DNA from: Pseudonocardia sp. MH-G8
Lineage (GTDB): Bacteria > Actinomycetota > Actinomycetes > Mycobacteriales > Pseudonocardiaceae
Assembly (NCBI RefSeq): GCF_002262885.1
Contig: NZ_NKYF01000002.1
Location: 496,001-560,000, forward strand
Direction: 5' to 3'
DNA: 64,000 bases
Shown in pieces: positions 46,212 through 55,472 of the stretch. The notes under the pieces were generated by a model that saw nothing but the letters and a program-made list of their open reading frames with translations, had not been told where the DNA came from and did no database searches. The position numbers were made by a program, and so were the translations under genes. Position 1 is the first letter of the stretch. Each line of letters starts with the position of its first letter.

Positions 46212-47645
46212 TCACCACGTGAGCGCGAGCCCCGGATCGGTCAGGAGCGCGCCGACGTCGGCGAGGAACCGCGACCCCTGCTCACCGTCGACGAGGCGGT
46301 GGTCGAACGAGAGCGACAGCTGGCACACCGTGCGTACCGCCAGCTCACCGTCCACGACCCAGGGCGTCGGCTTGATCGCGCCGACGGCCAGGATCGCCGC
46401 CTCACCGGGGTTGATGATCGGCGTGCCGGTGTCGACGCCGAACACCCCGACGTTGGTGATCGTGAAGGTGCCGCCCACCAGGTCGGCGGGCGGTGTCTTC
46501 CCGGCACGGGCCGTGGCCGTGAGCTCGCCGAGGGCGCCGGCCAGCTCGCGCAGCGACAGCGTGTCGGCGTCGCGGACCTTGGGCACGATCAGCCCGCGCG
46601 GCGTGGCCGCGGCGATCCCGAGCTGCACCCGGTCGTAGTAGACGATCTCGCCGGCCGCCTCGTCCCAGGACGCGTTGACCTCGGGCGTGCGCCGCGCGGC
46701 CAGGCACACGGCCTTGGCCACGATCGCCAGCGGTGTGAGCTTCACGTCCGCGTACTCGCGCGTGGTCCGGAGCCGGTCGCGCAGCGCCATCGTGGCCGTC
46801 ACGTCCACGGCGAGGAACTCCGTGACGTGCGGCGCGGTGAACGCGCTGCTCACCATGGCCGCCGCGGTGGCCTTGCGGACCCCGCGGATCGGCTCCCGAC
46901 GCACACCACCCACAGCGGCCGGCGCCGGGGCGGGCGCGGCGGCAGCCTCGACGTCGGCCCGGGTGATCACACCGCCGGAGCCCGTGCCGGCGAGGGAACG
47001 CAGATCGACGCCGAGATCCTTGGCGAGCTTGCGAACAGGCGGCTTGGCCAATGGAACGGTGGCGGCGACACCCTCCTCGCCCGAACGAACGGCGCTTTCG
47101 TTGCTACCTGGCCGACGAACGTGCCGTTCGTCCACCGGGGGAGCGGTGGGAGCGGCCTCCCGGGGCTGCGCCCCTGTCGTCGAGCGGCGGGGACGGCGGG
47201 TCACCGAACCCGGCCTCGGGCCGTAGCCCACCAAGTTGGCGATGCGGCCGTCCGCGCCGGCCTCTCCGATCTTGGCTCCTCCCTCGTCGCCGGCCCTGGG
47301 GGCCGGCGCCTCGCCCGTCGGCGCCTCGCCCGTCGGCGCCCCACCCGTCGGCGCCCCGCCCGTCGGTGCCCCGCCCGTCGGCGCCCCGCCTTCAGCGGCC
47401 TCCGTCTCGATCGCGATGATCGGCGTGCCGACCGCGATCGTCGTGCCGGGCTGGGCGAGCAGTTCACCCACCGTGCCCGCGTACGGGCAGGGCAGCTCGA
47501 CGGCGGCCTTCGCCGTCTCGATCTCGCAGATGACCTGGTTGACGGTGACGGTGTCGCCCGGCTGGACCTGCCAGCTGATGATCTCGGCCTCGGTGAGACC
47601 TTCACCGACGTCGGGCATGGCGAACTCTCGGCGCACCGGTTTCAC
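46212..47645 (-). CDS. bkdC: 2-oxoacid dehydrogenase E2 (dihydrolipoyl acyltransferase)
   Basis: The 477-residue protein has one lipoyl domain with the lipoylated Lys in ICEIETAKAAVELP. A linker with six GGAPT/GEAPT repeats follows, then a peripheral-subunit-binding domain (PPVRKLAKDLGVDLRSLAGTGSGGVITRADV). The acyltransferase domain has the catalytic SFDHRLVDG. It moves the acyl group from E1 to CoA at the core of the complex. It is translated from a GTG that overlaps the E1-beta stop. Operon order E1-alpha, E1-beta, E2 suggests the branched-chain complex, but pyruvate cannot be excluded. Confidence 0.93.
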   Translation of the reverse strand: MKPVRREFAMPDVGEGLTEAEIISWQVQPGDTVTVNQVICEIETAKAAVELPCPYAGTVGELLAQPGTTIAVGTPIIAIETEAAEGGAPTGGAPTGGAPTGGAPTGEAPTGEAPAPRAGDEGGAKIGEAGADGRIANLVGYGPRPGSVTRRPRRSTTGAQPREAAPTAPPVDERHVRRPGSNESAVRSGEEGVAATVPLAKPPVRKLAKDLGVDLRSLAGTGSGGVITRADVEAAAAPAPAPAAVGGVRREPIRGVRKATAAAMVSSAFTAPHVTEFLAVDVTATMALRDRLRTTREYADVKLTPLAIVAKAVCLAARRTPEVNASWDEAAGEIVYYDRVQLGIAAATPRGLIVPKVRDADTLSLRELAGALGELTATARAGKTPPADLVGGTFTITNVGVFGVDTGTPIINPGEAAILAVGAIKPTPWVVDGELAVRTVCQLSLSFDHRLVDGEQGSRFLADVGALLTDPGLALTW

Positions 47646-48616
47646 CACGCCAGCGAGCGGTCGACGGCGTCGAGCACCCGGTCGAGGTCGGGGAGGAAGT
47701 CGTCCTCGCACTTGGACGGCGGGTAGGGCGCGTCGAACCCGGTGACGCGCAGTACCGGCGCCTCCAGCGAGTGGAACGCTTCCTGCTGCACGCGGGCCGC
47801 CACCTCCGAGGTGACCGACGACTCCGGCGGCGCCTCGGACACGACCACGAGGTGCCCGGTGCGTCGCACCGACTCCACGACCGGGTCGAGGTCCAGCGGC
47901 GACAGCGTGCGCAGGTCGATCACCTCGATGTCCAGGCCCTCGGCAACGGCCGCGGTGGCGGCCTCCAGGCAGGTCTTGAGCACCGGGCCGTACCCGGCGA
48001 GCGTCAGCGTGCGACCCGGCCGCACCACCCGGGACGCGAACAGCGGTGGGGGATCGCTCTCCGGATCGACCTCGCCCTTCTCCCAGTACCGCCGCTTCGG
48101 CTCGAAGAAGATCACCGGGTCGTCGGAGGTGATGGCCTGCTGGATCATCCAGTAGGCGTCCGTCGGGTTCGAGCAGGCGACGACCTTCAGGCCTGCGACG
48201 TGCGCGAACAGCGACTCCGGCGACTCGCTGTGGTGCTCGACCGCGCCGATGCCCCCGCCGAACGGGATGCGCACGACCACCGGCACCGGGACCTTGCCCT
48301 GCGAGCGGAAGTGCAGCTTGGCCAGCTGGGAGACGATCTGGTCGTAGCCGGGGAACACGAACCCGTCGAACTGGATCTCGCACACCGGCCGGAAGCCGCG
48401 GATCGCGAGACCGACGGCGGTGCCGATGATCCCGGACTCGGCCAACGGGGTGTCGAGCACGCGCTGCTCCCCGAAGTCCTTCTGCAGCCCGTCGGTGACG
48501 CGGAAGACGCCGCCGAGCTTGCCGACGTCCTCGCCCATGACGAGGACCTTCGGGTCGCGCTCCATCGCTGTGCGGAGGCCGTCGTTGAGGGCCTTCGCCA
48601 GGGTCAGCTGCGTCAT
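47642..48616 (-). CDS. bkdB: 2-oxoacid dehydrogenase E1 beta subunit
   Basis: The 324-residue protein has the transketolase-like pyrimidine domain (VLVMGEDVGKLGGVFRVTDGL, FDGFVFPGYDQIVSQLAKLHF) and a C-terminal domain (IEVIDLRTLSPLDLDPVVESV). With the alpha subunit it forms the thiamine diphosphate enzyme that decarboxylates 2-oxoacids. Its ATG overlaps the E1-alpha stop by four bases, and its stop overlaps the E2 start. Confidence 0.95.
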   Translation of the reverse strand: MTQLTLAKALNDGLRTAMERDPKVLVMGEDVGKLGGVFRVTDGLQKDFGEQRVLDTPLAESGIIGTAVGLAIRGFRPVCEIQFDGFVFPGYDQIVSQLAKLHFRSQGKVPVPVVVRIPFGGGIGAVEHHSESPESLFAHVAGLKVVACSNPTDAYWMIQQAITSDDPVIFFEPKRRYWEKGEVDPESDPPPLFASRVVRPGRTLTLAGYGPVLKTCLEAATAAVAEGLDIEVIDLRTLSPLDLDPVVESVRRTGHLVVVSEAPPESSVTSEVAARVQQEAFHSLEAPVLRVTGFDAPYPPSKCEDDFLPDLDRVLDAVDRSLAW

Positions 48617-49809
48617 CGCCCGGCCTCCTCGAACGACTCGTGGTAGGCGAGGTACTCGGCCTTCTGGGCCTCCAACACGGGAGAGGGCTCCGAGTAGACC
48701 TGCGAGAACATCCGGTCAGGGGCCGGTGGTGGCATGTTCACGCAGAACTCGCGGAACCGCGCCGCCAGCGCATCGGACTCGGCCTGCACCTCGTCGAAGA
48801 ACTCCTGGCCGGTGCCGTGCTCGCGCACCAGGTTCACCCGCACCCGCTCGATCGGGTCCTTGAGCTTCCACAGCTCCAGCTCGTCGGCGAGCCGGTAGCG
48901 CGACGGGTCGTCGGAGGTGGTGTGCGCGTCCATGCGGTAGGTGAAGGCCTCGACGAGCACCGGGCCGTTGCCCGAGCGGCACTCCTCCAGCGCCCACCGC
49001 GTGACGGCGAGGCAGGCCAGCACGTCGTTGCCGTCGACGCGGATGCCGGGGAAGCCGTAGCCGGCAGCGCGCTTGTAGAGCGGCACCCGCGTCTGGCGCT
49101 CGGTGGGCTCGGAGATGGCCCACTGGTTGTTCTGGCAGTAGAAGACGACGGGTGCGTCGTAGACGGCGGCCCAGACGAAGCCCTCGTGCACGTCGCCCTG
49201 GCTGGTGGCGCCGTCACCGAAGAAGCAGATGGTGGCCTCGCTGTCGGGGCCCTCACCGACCTTGCCCTCGAAGCGCTGGCCCATCGCGTAGCCCGTGGCG
49301 TTGAGGCACTGGTTGCCGATGACGATCGTGTAGAGGTGGAAGCGGGCTTCCTGCGGGTCCCACGAGCCGTGGTCGGTGCCGCGGAAGATCCCCAGCAGGT
49401 CGGTGGGGTCGATCCCGCGGGTCCACGCGACGCCGTGCTCCCGGTAGGACGGGAAGGCCATGTCCTGCGGTGCCAGCGCGCGGCCCGCGCCCACCTGGGC
49501 GGCCTCCTGGCCGAGCAGCGGCACCCAGATGCCGAGCTGGCCCTGCCGCTGCAGCGCGTTGCCCTCCCGGTCGATGCGGCGGACGAGCACCATGTCGCGG
49601 TACAGGTCCTTCAGCTCCGCGACGCCCAGGTCGGCCCCGTAGGAGTCGAAACGGGGGTCGGACACCCGCTCGCCCTCCGGGGTGAGCAGCTGGACGAGCT
49701 CCGGATCCCCCTCGTCGGTGGCCTTCAGGCCGGCGACCACGTGGTCGCGCCCGCGCCGGGACTCCGGGCTGGCTGCCGTGGGCGGGGTCCAGTCGTGTGG
49801 AACGGACAC
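48613..49809 (-). CDS. bkdA: 2-oxoacid dehydrogenase E1 alpha subunit
   Basis: The 398-residue protein has the thiamine diphosphate motif starting FFGDGATSQGDVHEGFVWAA and ending CQNNQWAIS. It also has the phosphorylation-loop-like YRMDAHTTSDDPSRYR. It decarboxylates 2-oxoacids together with E1 beta. The GTG at 49809 follows GAGGAGGCAGC; upstream codons in the same frame lie in the leader and the next gene. Length and N-terminal extension (about 60 residues before LKDLYRDM) match actinobacterial BkdA/PdhA proteins. No E3 gene is adjacent. Confidence 0.94.
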   Translation of the reverse strand: MSVPHDWTPPTAASPESRRGRDHVVAGLKATDEGDPELVQLLTPEGERVSDPRFDSYGADLGVAELKDLYRDMVLVRRIDREGNALQRQGQLGIWVPLLGQEAAQVGAGRALAPQDMAFPSYREHGVAWTRGIDPTDLLGIFRGTDHGSWDPQEARFHLYTIVIGNQCLNATGYAMGQRFEGKVGEGPDSEATICFFGDGATSQGDVHEGFVWAAVYDAPVVFYCQNNQWAISEPTERQTRVPLYKRAAGYGFPGIRVDGNDVLACLAVTRWALEECRSGNGPVLVEAFTYRMDAHTTSDDPSRYRLADELELWKLKDPIERVRVNLVREHGTGQEFFDEVQAESDALAARFREFCVNMPPPAPDRMFSQVYSEPSPVLEAQKAEYLAYHESFEEAGR

Positions 49810-49959
49810 GCTGCCTCCTCGTACTCTCTCCAGCCGCTCCCGTTCGTGGCGGGCGCGGAGGACGCGGCCCGGCCGAGTCGCCCGGGGTGAGGGCGCCTTT
49901 GCCGGCTCGCCGTCATCCTGGCACGGGCGGCCCCCGCGGGGCGCACCTGTCGGCACGCA

Positions 49960-49997
49960 CGAACGGCACGTCCCCGACCACGGGGACGTGCCGTTCG
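49960..49997. terminator. 16-bp hairpin after the antitoxin-like gene
   Basis: CGAACGGCACGTCCCC (49960-49975) pairs perfectly with GGGGACGTGCCGTTCG (49982-49997) around a six-base loop. It lies ten bases after the stop of the antitoxin-like gene and shields the dehydrogenase operon from read-through. Confidence 0.85.
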
Positions 49998-50006
49998 GAG
50001 ATGGCC

Positions 50007-50360
50007 CTACGGCGTCGGCGACTGGCCGGGCTGCGGGGCGGGCGGCGTCTGCTGCGGCGGGGTCGTGTAGCCCGCCGTCTTGCCGTACCCGGCGTTCTGG
50101 TCGTAGCCCTGCGTGGGCCCGCCCTGCGGGTATCCGTTGCCCGCGGGCCCGTGGCCCGGGGTCTGGCGGATCCCGGCGACGCCCTTCGCCTTGTCGGTGG
50201 CGCCGCGGATCTGGCCCGAGTACTTGCCCTTGGTCTGCTTGTCCACGAAGGACGCAGCCTGGTCGAGGTACTTGGACGCCTTGTCGGGGTTGCTCTTCGC
50301 GTAGCGGCGCGCGGCCTCGGCCGCCGTGGCCAGCATCGCCAGCCGTTTGAACAGGGGCAT
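50007..50360 (-). CDS. Rv0909/MT0933-type antitoxin-like protein with Pro/Gly-rich tail
   Basis: The 117-residue protein has an N-terminal helical part that matches the MT0933 antitoxin family: ASKYLDQAASFVDKQTKGKY and SGQIRGATDKAKG. The last 55 residues are Gly/Pro/Gln/Tyr-rich and low in complexity. No toxin gene lies beside it, so it is either an orphan or has another, possibly DNA- or protein-binding role. GGAGGACCGCG precedes the ATG at 50360. Confidence 0.7.
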   Translation of the reverse strand: MPLFKRLAMLATAAEAARRYAKSNPDKASKYLDQAASFVDKQTKGKYSGQIRGATDKAKGVAGIRQTPGHGPAGNGYPQGGPTQGYDQNAGYGKTAGYTTPPQQTPPAPQPGQSPTP

Positions 50361-50571
50361 CGCGGTCCTCCGTGGTAGGTGCACTCATCGCGGACAACGC
50401 GCCTGCGGTGTCTGCTGGTTCCAGGAGTACCCAACCTAGTCCTGGTCCTCACAGGTCCGCGGCGATGAATCACTCAGGGTGACGTCACACAACAGTGACC
50501 GACTCAGAGGTGTCCTGGAAGCCGCCGGATGGCAGCATCCCCGCGTACTCACCGCCCACGAGGAGGTCCCC

Positions 50572-51378
50572 GTGCCCGCCATCCGTCGTTCCATCCCGAT
50601 CGCGCTCGGCGCAGCCGCGCTCGCCGTCGTCCTCGCGGGATGCGGGGGTGGAGGTGACGACGCGGCCCCGGCCGCCGGAGGCGTGGAGCTGGTGAACGAC
50701 GGCGCGCTGACCACCTGCACGCACCTGCCGTACGAGCCGTTCCAGTTCCAGGACGGCGCGGAGATCGTCGGCTTCGACGTCGAGATGGTCGACCTGGTGG
50801 CCGCCAAGCTCGGGGTCGAGCAGCAGATCATCGACATGCCGTTCGACGGCATCCAGTCCGGGGCCGCGTTCGACTCCGGCCAGTGCGACCTCGGCGCCGC
50901 GGCGATGACGATCACCGAGGAGCGCAAGCAGAACATCGACTTCTCCGACCCCTACTTCGACGCCACGCAGGCCCTGCTGGTGCAGGAGGCCTCCGGGATC
51001 GCCGACCCGGCCCAGCTCGCGGGGAAGAAGGTGGGCGTGCAGAACAGCACGACCGGCCAGCTGTACGCGCAGGAGAACATCGCAGGCGCCGAGATCGTCG
51101 TCTTCGAGGACCTCGGGCTGCTGACCACTGCGGTGCAGACCGGCACCGTCGAGGCGGCGATCGCCGACAACGGCCCGCTGCTGGACTTCGCGAAGAAGAA
51201 CCCGGGCCTCGCCGTCACCGCGGAATTCCGCACCGACGAGCAGTACGGGATCGGCGTCCGCAAGGGCAACACCGCCCTGCTGGCGGCGATCAACGAGACC
51301 ATCGCCGCCTCGCGGGCCGACGGGAGCTACGACCGGATCTACGAGAAGTGGTTCGGCCAGGCCCCGAGCCAGGGCTGA
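50572..51378 (+). CDS. Polar amino acid ABC transporter, substrate-binding lipoprotein
   Basis: The 268-residue protein has a lipoprotein signal ([17 protein letters not shown], Cys as lipid anchor). The SBP_bac_3 fold follows: [59 protein letters not shown], and [16 protein letters not shown]. Proteins of this type bind glutamine, glutamate or other polar amino acids outside the membrane. GAGGAGG precedes the GTG at 50572. It heads an operon with permease and ATPase. Confidence 0.92.
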   Translation: MPAIRRSIPIALGAAALAVVLAGCGGGGDDAAPAAGGVELVNDGALTTCTHLPYEPFQFQDGAEIVGFDVEMVDLVAAKLGVEQQIIDMPFDGIQSGAAFDSGQCDLGAAAMTITEERKQNIDFSDPYFDATQALLVQEASGIADPAQLAGKKVGVQNSTTGQLYAQENIAGAEIVVFEDLGLLTTAVQTGTVEAAIADNGPLLDFAKKNPGLAVTAEFRTDEQYGIGVRKGNTALLAAINETIAASRADGSYDRIYEKWFGQAPSQG

Positions 51379-51386
51379 CCCCCCGC

Positions 51387-52196
51387 ATGGCACTCACCCG
51401 ACGCCAACGGGCCCAGGCGTGGCGCGGCGTCCAGTACGGGATCGCGGTCGCGGTCGCGCTGGTCGTCGCGTTCACCGCCGACTGGGGCACGATCGGCCGC
51501 GCCTTCTTCGACCTCGAGGTCGCGGCGAGCCTGTTCCCCGACGTCATCATCATCGCGCTGCGCAACACGGTGGTCTTCACCGCGCTGGGTTTCCTCCTCG
51601 CGCTCGCACTCGGCCTCGTACTGGCCCTCATGCGTCTGTCGTCGATCGCCGTCTACCGCGGGGTCGCCGGGGCGTACATCGAGTTCTTCCGCGGGCTGCC
51701 CGCCCTGCTCGTGTTCATCGCGATCGGGTTCGGCATCCCGTTGGCCTTCCCCGGAACCAATCTCGACCGCACGCTCGCCATCACGCTCGCCCTCGGCATG
51801 GTCGGCTCCGCCTACATCGCCGAGACCATCCGCGCCGGCATCCAGGCGGTGCCGCCCGGCCAGGTGGAGGCGGCGCGCTCGCTCGGGATGTCGCCGGCGC
51901 GCACGATGGTGTTCATCGTGATCCCGCAGGCGTTCCGCATCGTCCTGCCGCCGCTGACCAACGAGCTGATCCTGCTGACCAAGGACTCCTCGCTGGCGTT
52001 CCTGCTCGGCACCACCCTGACGCAGCAGGAACTCGCCCAGTTCGGCCGCGCCGCTTTGAACGAGGTGAAGAGCCTCACCCCCCTGCTCGTCGTGGGGCTC
52101 TGCTACCTGATCATCACGATTCCGCTCTCGTACCTCGCGCGCCGCCTGGAGCGCCGGTTCGGCAGCGCGGGCATGCCGAAGGGCGCCGAGGTATGA
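51387..52196 (+). CDS. Polar amino acid ABC transporter, permease
   Basis: The 269-residue protein has five to six membrane helices in the HisM/GlnP pattern, with [22 protein letters not shown] near the start. The cytoplasmic EAA loop ([21 protein letters not shown]) contacts the ATPase. It forms a homodimeric channel, as no second permease gene is present. It lies eight bases after the binding protein and its stop overlaps the ATPase start. Confidence 0.94.
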   Translation: MALTRRQRAQAWRGVQYGIAVAVALVVAFTADWGTIGRAFFDLEVAASLFPDVIIIALRNTVVFTALGFLLALALGLVLALMRLSSIAVYRGVAGAYIEFFRGLPALLVFIAIGFGIPLAFPGTNLDRTLAITLALGMVGSAYIAETIRAGIQAVPPGQVEAARSLGMSPARTMVFIVIPQAFRIVLPPLTNELILLTKDSSLAFLLGTTLTQQELAQFGRAALNEVKSLTPLLVVGLCYLIITIPLSYLARRLERRFGSAGMPKGAEV

Positions 52197-52945
52197 CCGA
52201 CACCGTGGTCCGCGTCACGGACCTGCACAAGTCCTTCGGCAGCAACCACGTGCTGCGCGGGATCGACCTCGAGGTCGCCCGCGGCGAGGTGGTCTGCATC
52301 ATCGGCCCGTCCGGGTCCGGCAAGTCCACGCTGCTGCGCTGCGTGAACCTGCTCGAGGTGCCCACCGGCGGCACGGTCGTCGTGGGCGACCACGAGATGA
52401 CCGACCCGGACGTCGACATCGACGCCGCGCGGCGTACCACCGGCATGGTGTTCCAGCAGTTCAACCTGTTCGCGCACCTCTCGGTGCTGAAGAACCTCAC
52501 CATCGCCCAGCGCCGCGTGCTCGGGCGCAGCCAGCAGGACGCCGAGCGGGTGGCCCGGGAGAACCTCGAGCGGGTGGGGCTCGCGAACCGGGAGAACGCG
52601 ATGCCCCGCCAGCTCTCCGGCGGCCAGCAGCAGCGCGTGGCGATCGCCCGCGCGCTGTCCATGGACCCGACGGTCATGCTCTTCGACGAGCCCACGTCCT
52701 CGCTCGACCCCGAACTGGTGGGCGACGTCCTCGACGTCATGCGGGGCCTCGCCCGGGAGGGCATGACCATGCTCGTGGTGACCCACGAGATCCAGTTCGC
52801 CCGCGAGGTGGCCGACCGCGTGCTGTTCATCGACGGCGGCGTGATCGTGGAGGAGGGCCCGCCTGCCGACGTGGTCGGCAACCCGCAGCAGGAGCGGACG
52901 CGCACGTTCCTCGCCCGGGTGCTGCACGGCACGGCCGAGGTCTGA
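52193..52945 (+). CDS. Polar amino acid ABC transporter, ATP-binding protein
   Basis: The 250-residue ATPase has Walker [16 protein letters not shown]-loop VFQQFNLF, signature [16 protein letters not shown], Walker [14 protein letters not shown] and H-loop [15 protein letters not shown]. It belongs to the GlnQ/HisP group and powers uptake through the permease encoded just upstream. Its ATG lies in ATGA at the permease stop. Confidence 0.96.
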   Translation: MTDTVVRVTDLHKSFGSNHVLRGIDLEVARGEVVCIIGPSGSGKSTLLRCVNLLEVPTGGTVVVGDHEMTDPDVDIDAARRTTGMVFQQFNLFAHLSVLKNLTIAQRRVLGRSQQDAERVARENLERVGLANRENAMPRQLSGGQQQRVAIARALSMDPTVMLFDEPTSSLDPELVGDVLDVMRGLAREGMTMLVVTHEIQFAREVADRVLFIDGGVIVEEGPPADVVGNPQQERTRTFLARVLHGTAEV

Positions 52946-52988
52946 CCCTACCATCGATACACTATAACTGGACGAACAACTGATTTTC

Positions 52989-53261
52989 CTATCGAGCTGT
53001 ATAGGTGAAGCCCCAGCTATCAATCGTGGCGAAGCAGGGAACAACGATGCGCCAATGCCTGGCGAAGTTACTCTGAGACTGGCGGCATTCGGACTCGTAT
53101 CCGTATCCACTTGAGAGACAATTGTACCCTTCACAGACACCCTGCTGGAGGACACCGGAAGAGGCGGCAGACGCAGGAGTGGCCGCTACCACGAGACCGA
53201 CGATGACACCTGCTGCCGATGTCAGCACTGCCGCGACGGCCTTACTTGCAAGCACCCTCAT
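52989..53261 (-). CDS. Small secreted four-cysteine protein of unknown family
   Basis: The 90-residue protein starts with a clear signal peptide (MRVLASKAVAAVLTSAAGVIVGLVV, cleavage near ASA). The mature part of about 55 residues has four Cys (VCEGYNC, ESECRQ, VPCFA) and three aromatic-rich stretches (YGYES, HWRI, DSWGFTYT), so two disulfides are likely. The ATG at 53261 is preceded by GGGGGAG at seven bases; an upstream in-frame ATG at 53276 overlaps this site. Codon use is less GC-biased than in its neighbours, which suggests recent acquisition. I do not recognise the family. Confidence 0.65.
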   Translation of the reverse strand: MRVLASKAVAAVLTSAAGVIVGLVVAATPASAASSGVLQQGVCEGYNCLSSGYGYESECRQSQSNFARHWRIVVPCFATIDSWGFTYTAR

Positions 53262-53511
53262 CAGAATCTCCCCCATTTTTCAAACGTAAGCTGCTGTAGA
53301 TCGAAGAATCCGCCCGATGGACTCCTAATATCCAACCTCCAGCGCTCCTCGTGAGCGGCCTACGTGCGGAAACTTTCTACGGCTGGATTACTAGTCGCAG
53401 TGGCGACGATAGATGCATGTCTGACCTACGCCAAGCAGTTGGGACGGATCGTTTGCAATAGTGAACGTTCTGCTGCGGCGTTGGTCGGTGTCCGTCCACC
53501 GGGCCCGGTTG
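53262..53511. other. Lower-GC intergenic stretch without a supported gene
   Basis: These 250 bases have visibly lower GC than the rest of the window. A plus-strand frame from GTG 53364 begins like a short secreted or membrane protein (KLSTAGLLVAVATIDACLTY) but then runs into the 3' end of the next gene in antisense. I do not support it as a gene. Confidence 0.45.
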
Positions 53512-54657
53512 TCAGCGCTTCGGCCAGTGCCACGACGGCCGGTCCAGCAGGCCCTGGCCGGCCAGGACCGTGGCGCTGTCCTCCTTCTCCAGCTCCAGCA
53601 GCGCGGAGTCGTCGCCGACCGCCTCGAGGGCGCGCACCAGCGGCAGGGCGTGCGTGACGACCACGACCTGGGTGCGTGCCGCTGCGGCGGCGATCAGCGC
53701 GGCCAGGGCGGGCAGCAGGTCCGGGTGCAGGCTGGTCTCCGGCTCGTTGAGCACCAGCAGCTCCGGCGGGCGGGGGCTCAATAGCGCCGCCACCCACAGC
53801 AGGTAGCGCAGCGTGCCGTCGGACAGCTCCGCGGCACTCAGCGGGCGCAGCAGCCTGGGCTGGTGGAACTGCAGCGCGAAGCGGCCGTCCTCCGCTGCGG
53901 CCACCTCGAGCCGGGAGCCGGGGAACGCGTCGTCCACGGCGGCGGCCAGTTCCGCCGGGTCGCCGACCTCTCGGATGGTCTGCAGGGCGGCCGCCAGGTC
54001 GGCGCCGTCGTGGTCGAGCACCGGGGTGCGGGTGCCCACCCGCGCCTGCCGGGCGGGCGCGTCGGCGTCGGTGCGGAAGTGGTCGTAGAACCGCCAGGAC
54101 CGGATGCGCTCGCGGACCACCAGCACCTCGGGCGAGATCCTCGGATCGGCGAACGCGGTGAGCAGGCTGTCGGTGAGCCCTATCCGGTGCTGCTCGCGGC
54201 CCCACGCGCCACTCGGCTCGCGCCCCCGCACGACCGGTCCTCCGCGGTCGGCGAGCAGCGCGGCGGGCCGCAGCACCGGGCCGCTCCACACGCACTCGCG
54301 CTTGAACTCGGGGTCGCGGTTGAAGGCGGTCTCCCCCGGGATCGGCATCCCGAGGTCGAGCGCGTAGCCGAACTCGTCGCCGGAGAACCCGAGCCGCAGG
54401 CCCACCGCCTTCGTGCGCCGTGTGCCCCGCACCGCGCCGACGGTCTCCGGCCCCGCCCACAGCGCCGAGGGCAGCCCGCCCTCCCGCGCGAGCGCGGCCA
54501 CCGCCCCGTCGCGCGCGGCGTCGGCGAGCAGCCGCAGCGCCTTGTACAGGCTGGACTTGCCGCTCCCGTTCGCCCCGGTGACCACCGTGAGCCGGGAGAG
54601 CGGCAGCACCAGATCGCGCAGGGAGCGGTAGTTCTCGACGGCAAGCGTTGTCAGCAC
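53512..54657 (-). CDS. OLD-like AAA ATPase (AAA_15/AAA_21)
   Basis: The 381-residue protein begins with the typical LTTLAVENYRSLRDLVLPLS and Walker A VTGANGSGKSSLYKAL. Near the C-terminus are an ABC-like signature ELSDGTLRYL, Walker B LLVLNEPETSLHPDLL and a His switch VVVTHALPL. It is the ATPase part of the OLD/RecF-like family without a nuclease (TOPRIM) domain. Some members act in phage defence or DNA repair; the role here is unknown. It is divergent from the GntR gene. Confidence 0.85.
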   Translation of the reverse strand: MLTTLAVENYRSLRDLVLPLSRLTVVTGANGSGKSSLYKALRLLADAARDGAVAALAREGGLPSALWAGPETVGAVRGTRRTKAVGLRLGFSGDEFGYALDLGMPIPGETAFNRDPEFKRECVWSGPVLRPAALLADRGGPVVRGREPSGAWGREQHRIGLTDSLLTAFADPRISPEVLVVRERIRSWRFYDHFRTDADAPARQARVGTRTPVLDHDGADLAAALQTIREVGDPAELAAAVDDAFPGSRLEVAAAEDGRFALQFHQPRLLRPLSAAELSDGTLRYLLWVAALLSPRPPELLVLNEPETSLHPDLLPALAALIAAAAARTQVVVVTHALPLVRALEAVGDDSALLELEKEDSATVLAGQGLLDRPSWHWPKR

Positions 54658-54710
54658 GCGGGCACGCTAACCGGGGACACCGACAGCGGGCCGCCTGGCA
54701 GACTCCACTG

Positions 54711-55385
54711 GTGGCCGTCACCGACGAGGCGATCCTGAAGATCAAGGCGATGATCCGGTCCGGTGAGCTGCGCCCCGGCGACCGGCTCCCGCCGGAGAAG
54801 GAGCTCTCCGAGGCGCTCGGGCTCTCCCGGAGCTCCCTGCGCGAGGCGGTCAAGGCGCTGGAGGTCATCCGTGTGCTCGACGTGCGGCGCGGCGACGGCA
54901 CCTACGTCACCAGCCTGACCCCCGACCTCCTGCTCGACGCGATGTCGTTCGTGGCCGACATCCACCAGGACGCGTCGGTGCTCGAACTGTTCGAGGTGCG
55001 CCGGATCCTGGAGCCGGCCGCCACCGGTCTGGCGGCCGCGCGGGCGTCGGCGGGCGACGTCGAGCACCTGCACGGCCTGCTCTCCCAGGTGCACGCCACG
55101 ACGTCGGTGGACGACCTCGTTGCGCACGACGGCGTCTTCCACCGCTACATCACCGAGCTGGCGGGCAACGCCTACCTGACCAGCCTGCTGGAGACGCTGT
55201 CCAGCAGCACGATGCGCGCGCGCATCTGGCGCGGCCTGTCCGAGGAGGGCGCGGTGACCCGCACCCTCACCGAGCACCAGGCGATCGTCGACGCGCTGGC
55301 CCGAGGCGACGCGCCCCTTGCGGCGGCACATGCGACGGTGCACATCAACGGCGTGACGGAATGGGTGCGCAGAGCCCTGGGCTGA
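54711..55385 (+). CDS. FadR-subfamily GntR regulator of the sugar cluster
   Basis: The 224-residue protein has a GntR winged helix (LRPGDRLPPEKELSEALGLSRSSLREAVKALEVI) and an FCD ligand domain (ELFEVRRILEPAATGLAAA, HDGVFHRYITELAGN) with the metal-binding Asp/His positions. FCD regulators respond to sugar acids or other carboxylates. The sugar-acid pathway begins next to it on the opposite strand, so it is a strong candidate for its repressor, with a sugar acid or keto-acid intermediate as ligand. The GTG at 54711 is the first start after the divergent ATPase gene. Confidence 0.88.
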   Translation: MAVTDEAILKIKAMIRSGELRPGDRLPPEKELSEALGLSRSSLREAVKALEVIRVLDVRRGDGTYVTSLTPDLLLDAMSFVADIHQDASVLELFEVRRILEPAATGLAAARASAGDVEHLHGLLSQVHATTSVDDLVAHDGVFHRYITELAGNAYLTSLLETLSSSTMRARIWRGLSEEGAVTRTLTEHQAIVDALARGDAPLAAAHATVHINGVTEWVRRALG

Positions 55386-55395
55386 GGGCCCCTGG

Positions 55396-55450
55396 TTGCA
55401 GCAAAGCCACTTTCCTGCAACGAGGTTGCGTGAAAGTGGCTTTGCTGCAA
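55396..55450. terminator. 19-bp hairpin between the GntR and sugar-binding genes
   Basis: Bases 55396-55414 pair perfectly with 55432-55450 around a 17-base loop. It separates two convergent genes and can terminate both. Confidence 0.85.
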
Positions 55451-55472
55451 TGCCGCGCCGGACGCGGGAGGC

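Noticed and set aside
53364..53657. Short plus-strand gene with a hydrophobic start in the low-GC patch
   Set aside because: After about 40 codons it runs antisense through the 3' end of the OLD-like ATPase gene and loses all protein-like features; no convincing ribosome binding site.
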